The notes under the pieces are model-generated. The model was not told the origin of the DNA, did no database searches, and worked only from the letters and a program-made list of their open reading frames with translations. A stretch of DNA of 64,000 nucleotides from positions 62,001-126,000 of the forward strand of contig NZ_JAGGOJ010000035.1 in the NCBI RefSeq assembly GCF_018614575.1, given 5' to 3'. Positions 53,196-61,992 of this stretch are shown piece after piece; the first letter of the stretch is position 1, and every line of letters starts with the position of its first letter. Source of the DNA: Streptomyces sp. ISL-10 (GTDB lineage: Bacteria > Actinomycetota > Actinomycetes > Streptomycetales > Streptomycetaceae). The position numbers were made by a program, and so were the translations under genes.

Positions 53196-53208
53196 CCTCA
53201 TGTCGGCG

Positions 53209-54657
53209 TCACTTCTTGCGGCCGCGCTTCTCCCGCACCCGCACCGAGATGTGGATCGGCGTGCCCTCGAAGCCGAACTCCTCGCGCAGCCGGCGCTCGA
53301 CGAAGCGCCGGTAGCCGTGCTCCAGGAAGCCGGAGGCGAAGAGGACGAAGCGGGGCGGCTTGGTGCCCGCCTGCGTACCGAACAGGATGCGGGGCTGCTT
53401 GCCGCCGCGGATCGGGTGCGGGTGGGCAGCGACGAGCTCACCGAGGAAGGCGTTCAGCCGGCCGGTGGGGACACGGGTCTCCCAGCCGGCGAGCGCGGTC
53501 TCGATCGCCGGGACCAGCTTCTCCATATGGCGGCCGGTGACGGCGGAGACGTTGACCCGCGGCGCCCAGGCGACCTGGCCGAGCTCGGTCTCGATCTCCC
53601 GCTCCAGGTAGTAGCGGCGCTCCTCGTCGAGGGTGTCCCACTTGTTGTACGCGATGACCATCGCCCGGCCCGCCTCGACGGCCATGGTGATGATGCGCTG
53701 GTCCTGGACGCTGATCGACTCGCTCGCGTCGATCAGGACGACGGCGACCTCCGCCTTCTCGACGGCGGCTGCGGTGCGCAGGGAGGCGTAGTAGTCCGCG
53801 CCCTCCTGGAGGTGGACGCGGCGGCGGATGCCGGCCGTGTCGACGAACTTCCAGGTGACGCCGCCGAGTTCGATCAGCTCGTCGACCGGGTCGCGGGTGG
53901 TGCCCGCCATTTCGTTGACGACCACGCGCTCCTCGCGCGCGACCTTGTTCAGCAGGGAGGACTTGCCCACGTTCGGGCGGCCGATCAGGGCGATGCGGCG
54001 GGGGCCGCCGACCGCGTTGCCGAAGGTCTGCGCCGGGGCGTCCGGCAGGGCCTCCAGAACGGCGTCGAGCATGTCACCCGTGCCGCGGCCGTGCAGCGCG
54101 GAGACAGGGTGCGGCTCGCCGAGACCGAGCGACCACAGGGCGGTGGCGTCGGCCTCGCCGCTCGGTCCGTCGACCTTGTTGGCGCACAGCACGACGGGCT
54201 TGCCGGCCCGGCGCAGCAGCTTGACGACGGCCTCGTCGGTGTCGGTCGGGCCGACCGTGGCGTCGACGACGAAGACGACCGCGTCGGCGGCCTCGATGGC
54301 GTACTCGGCCTGGGCGGCGACGGAGGCGTCGATGCCGAGGACGTCCTGCTCCCAGCCGCCGGTGTCGACGACCTTGAAGCGCCGCCCCGCCCACTCGGCC
54401 TCGTAGGTGACGCGGTCGCGGGTGACGCCGGGCTTGTCCTCGACGACCGCTTCGCGGCGGCCGATGACGCGGTTCACCAGGGTCGACTTGCCGACATTGG
54501 GGCGGCCGACGACGGCGAGGACCGGCAGCGGGCCGTGGCCGGCCTCCTCGATCGCGCCTTCGACGTCCTCGACGTCGAAGCCCTCTTCCGCGGCGAGCTC
54601 CATGAACTCCGCGTACTCGGCGTCGCCGAGCGCTCCGTGGTCGTGCTGGTCGTTCAT
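53209..54657 (-). CDS. der: Ribosome-assembly GTPase Der (EngA)
   Basis: A 482-residue essential GTPase for 50S subunit maturation. Two tandem G domains each have the P-loop GRPNVGKS (near residues 65 and 230) and DTGG/DTAG and NKxD motifs. A C-terminal KH-like domain follows (about 390-475). The acidic N-terminal extension of about 55 residues is typical of actinobacterial Der. ATG 54657 is chosen; the longer frame lacks support. It is the last gene of the tyrA-cmk-plsC-der run. Confidence 0.97.
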   Translation of the reverse strand: MNDQHDHGALGDAEYAEFMELAAEEGFDVEDVEGAIEEAGHGPLPVLAVVGRPNVGKSTLVNRVIGRREAVVEDKPGVTRDRVTYEAEWAGRRFKVVDTGGWEQDVLGIDASVAAQAEYAIEAADAVVFVVDATVGPTDTDEAVVKLLRRAGKPVVLCANKVDGPSGEADATALWSLGLGEPHPVSALHGRGTGDMLDAVLEALPDAPAQTFGNAVGGPRRIALIGRPNVGKSSLLNKVAREERVVVNEMAGTTRDPVDELIELGGVTWKFVDTAGIRRRVHLQEGADYYASLRTAAAVEKAEVAVVLIDASESISVQDQRIITMAVEAGRAMVIAYNKWDTLDEERRYYLEREIETELGQVAWAPRVNVSAVTGRHMEKLVPAIETALAGWETRVPTGRLNAFLGELVAAHPHPIRGGKQPRILFGTQAGTKPPRFVLFASGFLEHGYRRFVERRLREEFGFEGTPIHISVRVREKRGRKK

Positions 54658-54718
54658 GAAGTCCGTTCCTCGTTCGTCACTGGGCCGCGTGCTGTGTGGC
54701 CCATTACTCAAGTCTGGC

Positions 54719-55363
54719 TCAACGCCCGGTCAGGCGCTTTGCGTTTTCCAGGTGGGCGGTCAGCCGCTCCTGGATGCGTACGGTGGCGTCGTCAAGCGCC
54801 TTGCGCGTACGCCGTCCGCTGCTGTCCCCCGCCTGGAAGGGGTCGCCGAAGACGACGTCGACCCTGCTGCGCAGTGGCGGCAGTGCCCTTATCAACCGTC
54901 CGCGGCGCTCCGTGCTTCCCAGGACAGCGACGGGCACGATGGGCGCGCCGCTGCGCACGGCGAAGTACGCGAGCCCGGCGCGCAGCGAGGCGAAATCGCC
55001 CTCGCCCCTGGTGCCCTCAGGGAAGATACCGAGGACGCCGCCGTTCTCCAGGATCCCGAGGGCACCCGCGATGGCGGTCCGGTCAGCCGTCGTACGGTCC
55101 ACCTTGAGCTGCCCGATCCCGGTCAGGAACGGGTCCAGCGGACCGACGAACGCCTCCTTCTTGATCAGGAAGTGCACGGGCCGCGGGGCGGTGCCCATGA
55201 GCATCGGCCCGTCGATGTTGTGCGAGTGGTTCACCGCGAGGATGACCGGGCCGGCGGCGGGGACCCGCCAGGCGCCCAGGACGCGCGGCTTCCACAGCCC
55301 GTACATCAGGCCGATGCCGATGCCCCGCCCGACGGCCGCGCCCTTCTTCGAGGGGACGGTCAC
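54719..55363 (-). CDS. 1-acyl-sn-glycerol-3-phosphate acyltransferase (PlsC-like)
   Basis: A 214-residue membrane-associated acyltransferase. The HX4D motif is in NHSHNID (about 43-49), and the FPEGTR block is near residue 115. It would acylate lysophosphatidic acid to phosphatidic acid. The GTG overlaps the cmk TGA (GTGA). The pairing cmk-plsC-der is conserved in actinobacteria. Confidence 0.93.
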   Translation of the reverse strand: MTVPSKKGAAVGRGIGIGLMYGLWKPRVLGAWRVPAAGPVILAVNHSHNIDGPMLMGTAPRPVHFLIKKEAFVGPLDPFLTGIGQLKVDRTTADRTAIAGALGILENGGVLGIFPEGTRGEGDFASLRAGLAYFAVRSGAPIVPVAVLGSTERRGRLIRALPPLRSRVDVVFGDPFQAGDSSGRRTRKALDDATVRIQERLTAHLENAKRLTGR

Positions 55364-56043
55364 TTGGCGGCCCGCTTCTCCTCAACGAGGGTCACGACGC
55401 ACTCGATGACCTGCTGGAGGGTGAGGTCGGTGGTGTCGACCTCGACCGCGTCGTCCGCCTTGGCGAGCGGGGACGTCTTGCGGCTGGAGTCGGCGGCGTC
55501 GCGCTTGATCAGCGCCTCGCGGGTGGCCGCGACGTCGGAGCCCTTGATCTCCCCGCTGCGGCGGGCGGCCCGCGCCTCGGGCGAGGCGGTCAGGAAGATC
55601 TTCAGGTCCGCGTCGGGGAGGACGGTGGTGCCGATGTCGCGTCCCTCGACGACGATGCCCTTCTCGGCGCTCGTGGCGATGGACCGCTGCAGCTCGGTGA
55701 TCCGGGTGCGCACCTCGGGCACGGCGCTCACGGCGCTGACCTTGGAGGTGACCTCCTGTGTACGGATGGGGCCGGCGGCGTCGAGACCGTCGACGGTGAT
55801 GGCGGGCGCGGCCGGATCGGTGCCGGACTCGATGACGGGCTTGCCGGCGGCACTCGCGATGGCGGCGGGGTCGGCGACGTCGATGCCGTTGTTGATCATC
55901 CACCAGGTGATGGCGCGGTACTGGGCGCCGGTGTCGAGGTAGCTGAGCCCCAGCGCGGAGGCGACGGCCTTGGAGGTGCTCGACTTGCCCGTGCCGGAGG
56001 GGCCATCGATGGCGACGATCACGGATTCCACGGTGTCGGACAC
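55360..56043 (-). CDS. cmk: Cytidylate kinase
   Basis: A 227-residue (d)CMP kinase. The P-loop is GPSGTGKSS (about 14-22), followed by YLDTGAQYRAITW, VVEGRDIGTTVLPDADLKIFL and the lid RRSGE region. It phosphorylates CMP/dCMP with ATP. GTG 56043 is used; GTG 56031 is an alternative with better ribosome-site spacing. Confidence 0.96.
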   Translation of the reverse strand: MSDTVESVIVAIDGPSGTGKSSTSKAVASALGLSYLDTGAQYRAITWWMINNGIDVADPAAIASAAGKPVIESGTDPAAPAITVDGLDAAGPIRTQEVTSKVSAVSAVPEVRTRITELQRSIATSAEKGIVVEGRDIGTTVLPDADLKIFLTASPEARAARRSGEIKGSDVAATREALIKRDAADSSRKTSPLAKADDAVEVDTTDLTLQQVIECVVTLVEEKRAAK

Positions 56044-56260
56044 CTTTCAGCTCGCGGGAGAGGGCGGCGGGACTGCCGGGGGCCCTGCCACAAGGTTACC
56101 GAGTGCCGAGCGGCCTCTTTACCCACCCGTGGGGGGCGGAGGGCGGGGGGCGGGGCGTCGGCGGGCCGGACCGACCGGAGGCCGTGCGCCATGCACCGTC
56201 CGGACCGCCCCTGCACCCGTGTGCGGCCCGGTGCAGGGCCCCGTACCGGCGGCGAAGGCG

Positions 56261-57346
56261 CTATTGGCGCAGAGCCCAGCCGCGTTCGCGCAGGGACGCG
56301 CTGAGGACCTGGGCCGCCGCCGGTTCCACCATGAGCTGGACCACGCCCGCCTGCTGGCCCGTCGCGTGTTCGATGCGGACGTCCTCGATGTTGACGCCCA
56401 CCCGGCCGGCATCCGCGAAGATGCGGGCGAGTTCGCCCGGCTGGTCGCTGATCAGGACCGCGACGACCTCGTACGCGGCCGGCGCCGCGCCGTGTTTGCC
56501 GGGGACGCGGGCGCGGCCGGCGTTGCCGCGGCGCAGCACGTCCTCGATGCCCTGCACCCCGGTACGGCGTTTGGACTCGTCCGCGGCCTGCAGCGCCCGC
56601 AGCGACTGGACCGTCTCCTCCAGGTCCGCGGCGACGCCGGCCAGCACGTCGGCCACCGGGCCGGGGTTCGCCGACAGGATGTCCACCCACATCCGCGGGT
56701 CGGACGCCGCGATCCGGGTCACGTCGCGGATGCCCTGGCCGCACAGCCGTACCGCGGTGTCGTCGGCCTCCTCCAGGCGGGCCGCGACCATCGAGGAGAT
56801 GAGCTGCGGGGTGTGCGAGACGAGGGCGACGGCGCGGTCGTGGGCGTCGGCGTCCATCACCACGGGAACGGCCCGGCACAGCGCGACCAGTTCGAGCGCG
56901 AGGTTGAGCACCTCGGTGTGGGTGTCGCGGGTGGGCGTCAGCACCCACGGCCGGCCCTCGAAGAGATCGGCGGTGGCCGCCAGCGGTCCGGAGCGCTCCT
57001 TGCCGGACATCGGGTGTGAGCCGATGTACGACGACAGGTCCACGCCCAGCGCCTCCAGCTCGCGGCGGGGTCCGCCCTTGACGCTGGCGACGTCGAGGTA
57101 GCCGCGGGCGAGGTCCGCCTGCATCGCCTCGGCGAGAGCCGTGGCGACGTGCGCGGGAGGCACGGCCACGACGGCGAGATCCACCCGCCCCTCGGGCGAC
57201 TCGTCCGTGCCCGCGCCGAGCGCGGCGGCCGTACGGGCCTGCGCCGCGTCGTGGTCGACGAGATGCACGTGGACACCGCGCCCCGCGAGGGCGAGCGCGG
57301 CGGACGTACCGATCAGTCCTGTTCCGATGACGAGCGCGGTTCTCAC
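56261..57346 (-). CDS. tyrA: Prephenate dehydrogenase with ACT domain
   Basis: A 361-residue enzyme of tyrosine synthesis. The NAD-binding GTGLIGTSAALAL is at 8-20. The conserved GSHPMSGKERSG, with the catalytic His region, is at about 113-124, and DAHDRAVALVSHTPQL follows. A C-terminal ACT-type regulatory domain (about 290-361) suggests feedback control by tyrosine. Separated from cmk by 217 bp without a gene. Confidence 0.94.
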   Translation of the reverse strand: MRTALVIGTGLIGTSAALALAGRGVHVHLVDHDAAQARTAAALGAGTDESPEGRVDLAVVAVPPAHVATALAEAMQADLARGYLDVASVKGGPRRELEALGVDLSSYIGSHPMSGKERSGPLAATADLFEGRPWVLTPTRDTHTEVLNLALELVALCRAVPVVMDADAHDRAVALVSHTPQLISSMVAARLEEADDTAVRLCGQGIRDVTRIAASDPRMWVDILSANPGPVADVLAGVAADLEETVQSLRALQAADESKRRTGVQGIEDVLRRGNAGRARVPGKHGAAPAAYEVVAVLISDQPGELARIFADAGRVGVNIEDVRIEHATGQQAGVVQLMVEPAAAQVLSASLRERGWALRQ

Positions 57347-57491
57347 TGGGCCATGTCCTTGCGGTGTCCTTGCCTGGGTGACGCGGAGCGGGCTGCGACT
57401 TCTTCGTTCAGCCTAGTCAGCCCACGCGCGCCGGGCCGCGACGCCCGGTCCGCGAGACGGCTCGGGCAGCGGCCTGCGCTACAACTGGCGC

Positions 57492-57824
57492 ATGCTCCTT
57501 CATGTCGTGCCCGCCGAGGAATGGACCGCCGACGCCGCCGGTCCCTACGCCCCGGCCTCCCTGGCCTCCGAGGGCTTCGTGCACTGCTCCGCGGACGAGT
57601 CCGCCGCGCTCGCCGTCGCGAACGGCCCGTACCGCGCCGTGGAGCACCTGCTGGTGCTGGTGATCGACGAGTCGCTGCTCACCGCCGAGGTCCGCTGGGA
57701 GGGTTTGCGGGACACGCTCTTCCCACATGTGTACGGACCGGTCGAACGGGCATCCGTGACCGCGGTGCTCGCGGTACGGCGCGACGCGGACGGTCACGCA
57801 CGGGAGCTGACGCCCCGGGTCTGA
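57492..57824 (+). CDS. DUF952 protein
   Basis: A 110-residue protein of the DUF952 family: EEWTADAAGPYAPASLASEGFVHCS near the start and FPHVYGPV toward the end, the conserved HCS and HVYG patterns. Function unknown; members have been likened to ADP-ribosyltransferase-like folds, which I have not verified. It is divergent from tyrA. Confidence 0.88.
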   Translation: MLLHVVPAEEWTADAAGPYAPASLASEGFVHCSADESAALAVANGPYRAVEHLLVLVIDESLLTAEVRWEGLRDTLFPHVYGPVERASVTAVLAVRRDADGHARELTPRV

Positions 57825-57960
57825 TCGCCGTACCCGCCGATCGCTGGGCCGGGGGACGGACACCCTCTGCGCGGTTGCTTCACCGGCCGTGCGGGGAACG
57901 TCAGGATGCTGGTGCCCCGGGTGGTCGGGGCGATGAGCGCCCCGAACGAGGGAGAATGGC

Positions 57961-58386
57961 ATGGACACGCGCCGAAGGTCGGTCCTGGCGGCGGGAGCAG
58001 CGGGAGCGGCCGCGCTGGTGACGGGCTGCGGGGACGGCGACGGGGGTGACGCGCCCGCCACGCAGACACCCACCGACGGGGACACGGCGTCGCCGCCCGG
58101 CGAGGAGCTCGCGAGGACGGCGGACATCCCGGTCGGCGGCGGAACGATCTTCAAGGAGCAGGAGGTCGTGGTGACCCAGCCGACGGCGGGACAGTTCAAG
58201 GCGTTCTCCGCGATCTGCACGCACCAGCGGTGCACGGTCGGCTCGGTCAGCGACGGTCTCATCAACTGCCCTTGCCACGGCAGCAAGTTCCGCATCGAGG
58301 ACGCCTCGGTCGCGGCGGGCCCGGCGACCAGGCCGCTGCCGGCGAAGCGGATCACGGTCTCGGGGGACTCCATCCTGCTGGCATGA
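57961..58386 (+). CDS. Rieske [2Fe-2S] lipoprotein
   Basis: A 141-residue exported iron-sulfur protein. The Tat-type signal (TRRRSV) ends in a lipobox (VTGC, Cys22), followed by an acidic linker. The Rieske ligands are CTHQRC and CPCHGS, with both extra cysteines for the disulfide. It probably carries electrons at the membrane surface. The partner oxidoreductase is not nearby. Confidence 0.92.
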   Translation: MDTRRRSVLAAGAAGAAALVTGCGDGDGGDAPATQTPTDGDTASPPGEELARTADIPVGGGTIFKEQEVVVTQPTAGQFKAFSAICTHQRCTVGSVSDGLINCPCHGSKFRIEDASVAAGPATRPLPAKRITVSGDSILLA

Positions 58387-58416
58387 CTGTCGGAGCCGTG
58401 CCATAGCCTCGCGCGC

Positions 58417-59097
58417 ATGACTCCCGAGACGCTCGTCCGCGACCACACGATCTACTCCTGTGTCATGGGGTCGCGGGCGTTCGGGCTGGCGACGGAGTCG
58501 AGCGACACCGACCGCCGCGGGGTCTTCCTCGCCCCGACCGCGCTGTACTGGCGTTTTGCCAAGCCGCCGACGCACGTCGAGGGCCCGGAGGAGGAGCGGT
58601 TCTCGTGGGAGCTGGAGAGGTTCCTCGAACTGGCCCTGCGCGCCAACCCGAACATTCTGGAGTGCCTGCACTCGCCGCTCGTCGAACAGGTCGACGACGC
58701 GGGCCGCGAACTGCTCTCCCTGCGCGGAGCGTTCCTGTCGCGCCTGGCGCACGGGACGTTCGTGCGGTACGCGGACGGGCAGCGCAGGAAACTGGAGGCG
58801 GACGTGCGGCAGCACGGCGCGCCCCGCTGGAAGCACGCGATGCACCTTCTCCGGCTGCTCGCCAGCTGCCGCGACCTGCTGCGCACAGGCGAGCTGGTGA
58901 TCGACGTGGGCGCGGACCGGGACCGGCTCCTGGAGGTCAAGCGGGGCGAGGTGCCGTGGGAGCGGGTGGAGTCGTGGATGACCCGCCTGTCCGAGGAGGC
59001 CGACTCGGCGGCGCACGCCACCCCGCTGCCGCCGGAGCCGGACCGGGCACGGGTGGAGGACTTCCTGGTGCGGGTCCGGAGGGCGTCAGCGCGGTGA
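58417..59097 (+). CDS. Predicted nucleotidyltransferase (YcgL-like)
   Basis: A 226-residue protein of the polymerase-beta-like superfamily. The GS...DxD signature is MGSRAFGLATESSDTDRRG (about 17-35). The rest is helical. Such proteins may add nucleotides to RNA or protein; the substrate is unknown. It lies 30 bp after the Rieske gene and ends within the PIN fragment, facing the NAD-salvage run. Confidence 0.88.
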   Translation: MTPETLVRDHTIYSCVMGSRAFGLATESSDTDRRGVFLAPTALYWRFAKPPTHVEGPEEERFSWELERFLELALRANPNILECLHSPLVEQVDDAGRELLSLRGAFLSRLAHGTFVRYADGQRRKLEADVRQHGAPRWKHAMHLLRLLASCRDLLRTGELVIDVGADRDRLLEVKRGEVPWERVESWMTRLSEEADSAAHATPLPPEPDRARVEDFLVRVRRASAR

Positions 59098-59199
59098 GAC
59101 GACATTCAGCCCGGCGCGGGCCGCGCATTCGGCTTGGCGCTTGTCGTAGGTGACGAACGCGTCCACGGCGCTGCCCAGTTGCGCCGCCGCGACGGTCAT
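59086..59199 (-). CDS. C-terminal fragment of a PIN-domain (VapC-like) protein
   Basis: A 37-residue frame: start at an ATG overlapping the TGA of the ADP-ribosylglycohydrolase (ATGA). Content DAFVTYDKRQAECAARAGL followed by NVVSPR is the usual C-terminal end of VapC-type PIN ribonucleases. The three N-terminal acidic residues needed for activity cannot fit. Either it is a deletion relic or a short coupled peptide. It overlaps the nucleotidyltransferase 3' end by 12 bp. Confidence 0.6.
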   Translation of the reverse strand: MTVAAAQLGSAVDAFVTYDKRQAECAARAGLNVVSPR

Positions 59200-60206
59200 G
59201 CATCCCAGAGCTCACCCAGCGCCACCAACTCCTCCCGGTATTCGATCCGCTCCGCCCACTGGGCCGGCCATGCGTCCGCGCCCAGGTGCGCCCCCGCGAA
59301 CGCGCCCGTCAGGCAGGCGAGCGAGTCCGAGTCGCCCTTGGTGCAGGCGGCGCGGCGCAGAGCGGTCACCGGGTTCTCGGGGAACATCAGGAAGCACAGC
59401 AGGGACGTCGCCAGTGCCTCCTCCGCGATCCAGCCGTCGCCCGTGGCCAGGCACGGGTCCAGCTCCGGTTCGGGTGAGCGCAGGGCGGCCGCCACCCGTT
59501 CGAGTATCTGCAGGCACTCGTCCCAGCCGCGGGCGATGAAGGCCTCGGGTGTCGGGTCATGGCTGTACGTCCACAGGTTGCCGAGCCAGCGCTCGTGGTA
59601 GCGGCCGCGGTTGTCGTACGCGTACGAACGCAGCCGGCCGACCAGGCCGGTGGGCTCCGCGCCCTGGGCCAGCAGCTGGACCGCGTGCGCTGTCAGGTCG
59701 CTCGCCGCGAGCGCCGTGGGGTGCCCGTGGGTGAGCGCGGACTGCAGCTGGGCGGCGCCCGCGCGCTGCTCCGCGCTCAGGCCGGGCGCGAGTCCGACCG
59801 GGGCGACCCGCATGTTGGCGCCGCAGCCCTTGGAGTCGATCTGGCTCGCCTCCTGCCACGGTCGGTCGCCGTCCAGCTTCCGGCAGGCGACCATGCAGGT
59901 GCGACCGGGAGCCCGGTTGTTGTCCGGCGAGTGGTACCAGTCGACGAACTCCTCGCGCAGCGGGCGCAGCAGCCGGGAGCCGACGAGCAGCCCGCGCTCC
60001 ATGGCGGTGCGCAGGGCCCGGCCGAGTGCGAGCGTCATCTGGGTGTCGTCGGTGACGAAGGCGGGCTCGGGCAGTTCCATCTCCCGCCACGGTCCGCACT
60101 TGGACAGGATCGAGGGCACGTCGTTGAACTCGGTGGGGAAGCCCAGCGCGTCCCCGAGCGCCAGGCCGACGAGTGAACCCGTGGCGGCCCGCTTCGCGGT
60201 GGTCAT
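59196..60206 (-). CDS. ADP-ribosylglycohydrolase family protein
   Basis: A 336-residue DraG-like hydrolase that removes ADP-ribose from targets or cleaves ADP-ribosyl compounds. Metal-binding motifs are visible: LGDALGFPTEF near the N-terminus, FVTDDTQMT, then KGDSDSLACLTGAFAGAHLG near the C-terminus. The ATG overlaps the Nudix/NrtR-like TGA (ATGA), so it is translated with the NAD-salvage genes. Substrate unknown. Confidence 0.92.
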   Translation of the reverse strand: MTTAKRAATGSLVGLALGDALGFPTEFNDVPSILSKCGPWREMELPEPAFVTDDTQMTLALGRALRTAMERGLLVGSRLLRPLREEFVDWYHSPDNNRAPGRTCMVACRKLDGDRPWQEASQIDSKGCGANMRVAPVGLAPGLSAEQRAGAAQLQSALTHGHPTALAASDLTAHAVQLLAQGAEPTGLVGRLRSYAYDNRGRYHERWLGNLWTYSHDPTPEAFIARGWDECLQILERVAAALRSPEPELDPCLATGDGWIAEEALATSLLCFLMFPENPVTALRRAACTKGDSDSLACLTGAFAGAHLGADAWPAQWAERIEYREELVALGELWDA

Positions 60207-60922
60207 GGCTGCCGTCCTTCCGGTCGCATGAGTGGTGGGTGCAGTGCCGACGCGCTGCCCGCCCGGTAGAGGGCGGCCGGCTTGCCCCGGCCGCCGGTGC
60301 GGCGCGGTCCGCCCTCGACGGCCTCGACGAAGCCGGGGGTGGCGAGGACCTTGCGCCGGAAGTTGGGCCGGTCGAGCTCGACGCCCCAGACCGTCTCGTA
60401 CACCTGCCGCAGTTCGCCGAGCGTGAAGCGAGGAGGGCAGAAGGCGGTGGCCAGGCAGGTGTACTCGAGCTTGGCGCCGATCCGGTCGTGGGCGTCGGCG
60501 AGGATGCGGTCGTGGTCGAAGGCGAGGCGCGTGGCCCGGCCCAGGGGCGTCCAGCGTGCGCGGGCCGCGTCGCCTCCGCCGCGCGGTTCGGGCAGATCCG
60601 GTAGGAGTGCGGTGAACGCCACGGAGACGACACGCATGCGGGGGTCGCGGTCCGGTTCGCTGTAGGTGCGCAGCTGTTCCAGGTGCAGACCGGCCGCGGT
60701 GCGCTCGGACAGACCGGTCTCCTCGGCCAGTTCGCGGCGGGCGGCCGTCTCGGCGGACTCGTCGGGCAGGAGGAAGCCCCCCGGCAGTGCCCAGGCGCCT
60801 CGGTAGGGCTCCTGGCCGCGTTCGACGAGCAGGACGTGCAGCGCTCCCTCGCGGACGGTGAAGACGGCGAGGTCGACGGTGACGGCGAAGGGCGGGAAGG
60901 CACCCGGGTCGTAGCGCTGCAT
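60203..60922 (-). CDS. Nudix-winged-helix regulator/hydrolase (NrtR-like)
   Basis: A 239-residue protein. An N-terminal Nudix domain carries the box GGFLLPDESAETAARRELAEETGL and a C-terminal winged helix (about 150-225, FTLGELRQVYETVWG, FRRKVLATPGFVEAV). This architecture is NrtR, a repressor that senses ADP-ribose and controls NAD biosynthesis. The Nudix box is intact, so it may also hydrolyse. The ATG overlaps the nadR TGA (TGATG). The likely operator is the palindrome at 62666-62682. Confidence 0.88.
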   Translation of the reverse strand: MQRYDPGAFPPFAVTVDLAVFTVREGALHVLLVERGQEPYRGAWALPGGFLLPDESAETAARRELAEETGLSERTAAGLHLEQLRTYSEPDRDPRMRVVSVAFTALLPDLPEPRGGGDAARARWTPLGRATRLAFDHDRILADAHDRIGAKLEYTCLATAFCPPRFTLGELRQVYETVWGVELDRPNFRRKVLATPGFVEAVEGGPRRTGGRGKPAALYRAGSASALHPPLMRPEGRQP

Positions 60923-61992
60923 CAGCGGCGCTCCGGCAGGGGGTCGGCGAAGTGCGGGCCCTCGTCGATCAGCGCGTCCACGGCGGCGACGGCCCGTGCG
61001 AGGCGCTGCTCGTGCGGTCCGGTGAGCTCGACCGTACGGCGGCCGGTGCGGGCCAGTTCCTCGCGGAAGCGGCCGGTCATCCAGGGGCGCAGATGCTCGC
61101 CGTCGCGCAGGCCGTCGTCCTCGAAGGCGACGCCCTCGTGGTCGGTGAGCAGCCACAGGTGCTGGGTGCGGGGTTCCGGGGCGGCGGGGTAGGGGCCGCC
61201 CATGTACCGCTCGTGCCAGATCGTCGTCGCGAAGGCGTCGGTGTCGCAGAAGAGCACTGGGGAGCCGGTGCGCGCGGCCTCCTCCTCCAGCTCGGCCTGG
61301 CGGCGGGCGATCAGCGGGAACTCCTCGGAGGCGAACGTGACGTCCGACCACTCCGCCCCGGGCCGTGCGGCACGCAGCACGGCGAGTTTGCGTTCGCTGA
61401 ACTCCCGCCCGTACTCGGGCACGTACCGCGTCCGCGCCCACACACCGCCGCGCCCCCGGTAGTGCTCGGCGAGCGCCGCCGCCATCGTCGTGGTGCCGGT
61501 GGACTCGGCGCCGACGACGACCACGCGGCGGGCGAGGGCGGCGCGCACGGGCGACTCCAGGAAGTCCCAGCAGCCGATCGGGTCGTTGCGCACGGCCGTC
61601 CCGGAGACGGGGTGGCGGATGCGGTCGGGATCGACGCACACGGAGACGGCGCCGAAGCGGCGGCCGAGTTCGCCGCCGTACGCCTCCGAGGTGAAGACCG
61701 CGTCCACGGGCTCGGGCACGGCGGCGCGGAAGACGGCCATGTGGGCGTCCCGGACGGCGGGATCGGTGACATCCACCGGGATGTCGTCCATGGTTCCGAC
61801 GACCCGCACCTCGGGGTGCACCTCGCGCATCCATGCGACACGGTCCGTGAGCGGGACGGACTCCACGGACGCCGCGCACACGAGCACGGTGAGCCGTCGG
61901 CAGCGGCCGGCCGCGGTGCGGACGAGATGGTGGTGGCCGGTGTGCGGCGGATAGAACTTGCCCAGCACCAGGCCGTGGCCGTAGCGGCTCAT
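60922..61992 (-). CDS. nadR: NadR-like NMN adenylyltransferase/ribosylnicotinamide kinase
   Basis: A 356-residue two-domain enzyme. The N-terminal nucleotidyltransferase domain has GKFYPPHTGHHHLV (the HxGH motif) at about 11-24. The C-terminal kinase domain (about 170-345) has the loop GAESTGTTT instead of GxxxxGKS/T; the usual lysine is threonine. It would make NAD from nicotinamide riboside/mononucleotide. There is no N-terminal HTH, unlike E. coli NadR. It overlaps pnuC by four bases (ATGA). Confidence 0.9.
   Translation of the reverse strand: MSRYGHGLVLGKFYPPHTGHHHLVRTAAGRCRRLTVLVCAASVESVPLTDRVAWMREVHPEVRVVGTMDDIPVDVTDPAVRDAHMAVFRAAVPEPVDAVFTSEAYGGELGRRFGAVSVCVDPDRIRHPVSGTAVRNDPIGCWDFLESPVRAALARRVVVVGAESTGTTTMAAALAEHYRGRGGVWARTRYVPEYGREFSERKLAVLRAARPGAEWSDVTFASEEFPLIARRQAELEEEAARTGSPVLFCDTDAFATTIWHERYMGGPYPAAPEPRTQHLWLLTDHEGVAFEDDGLRDGEHLRPWMTGRFREELARTGRRTVELTGPHEQRLARAVAAVDALIDEGPHFADPLPERR

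Noticed and set aside
53062..55107. A 681-codon plus-strand frame
   Set aside because: Antisense to der and plsC; no recognisable fold.
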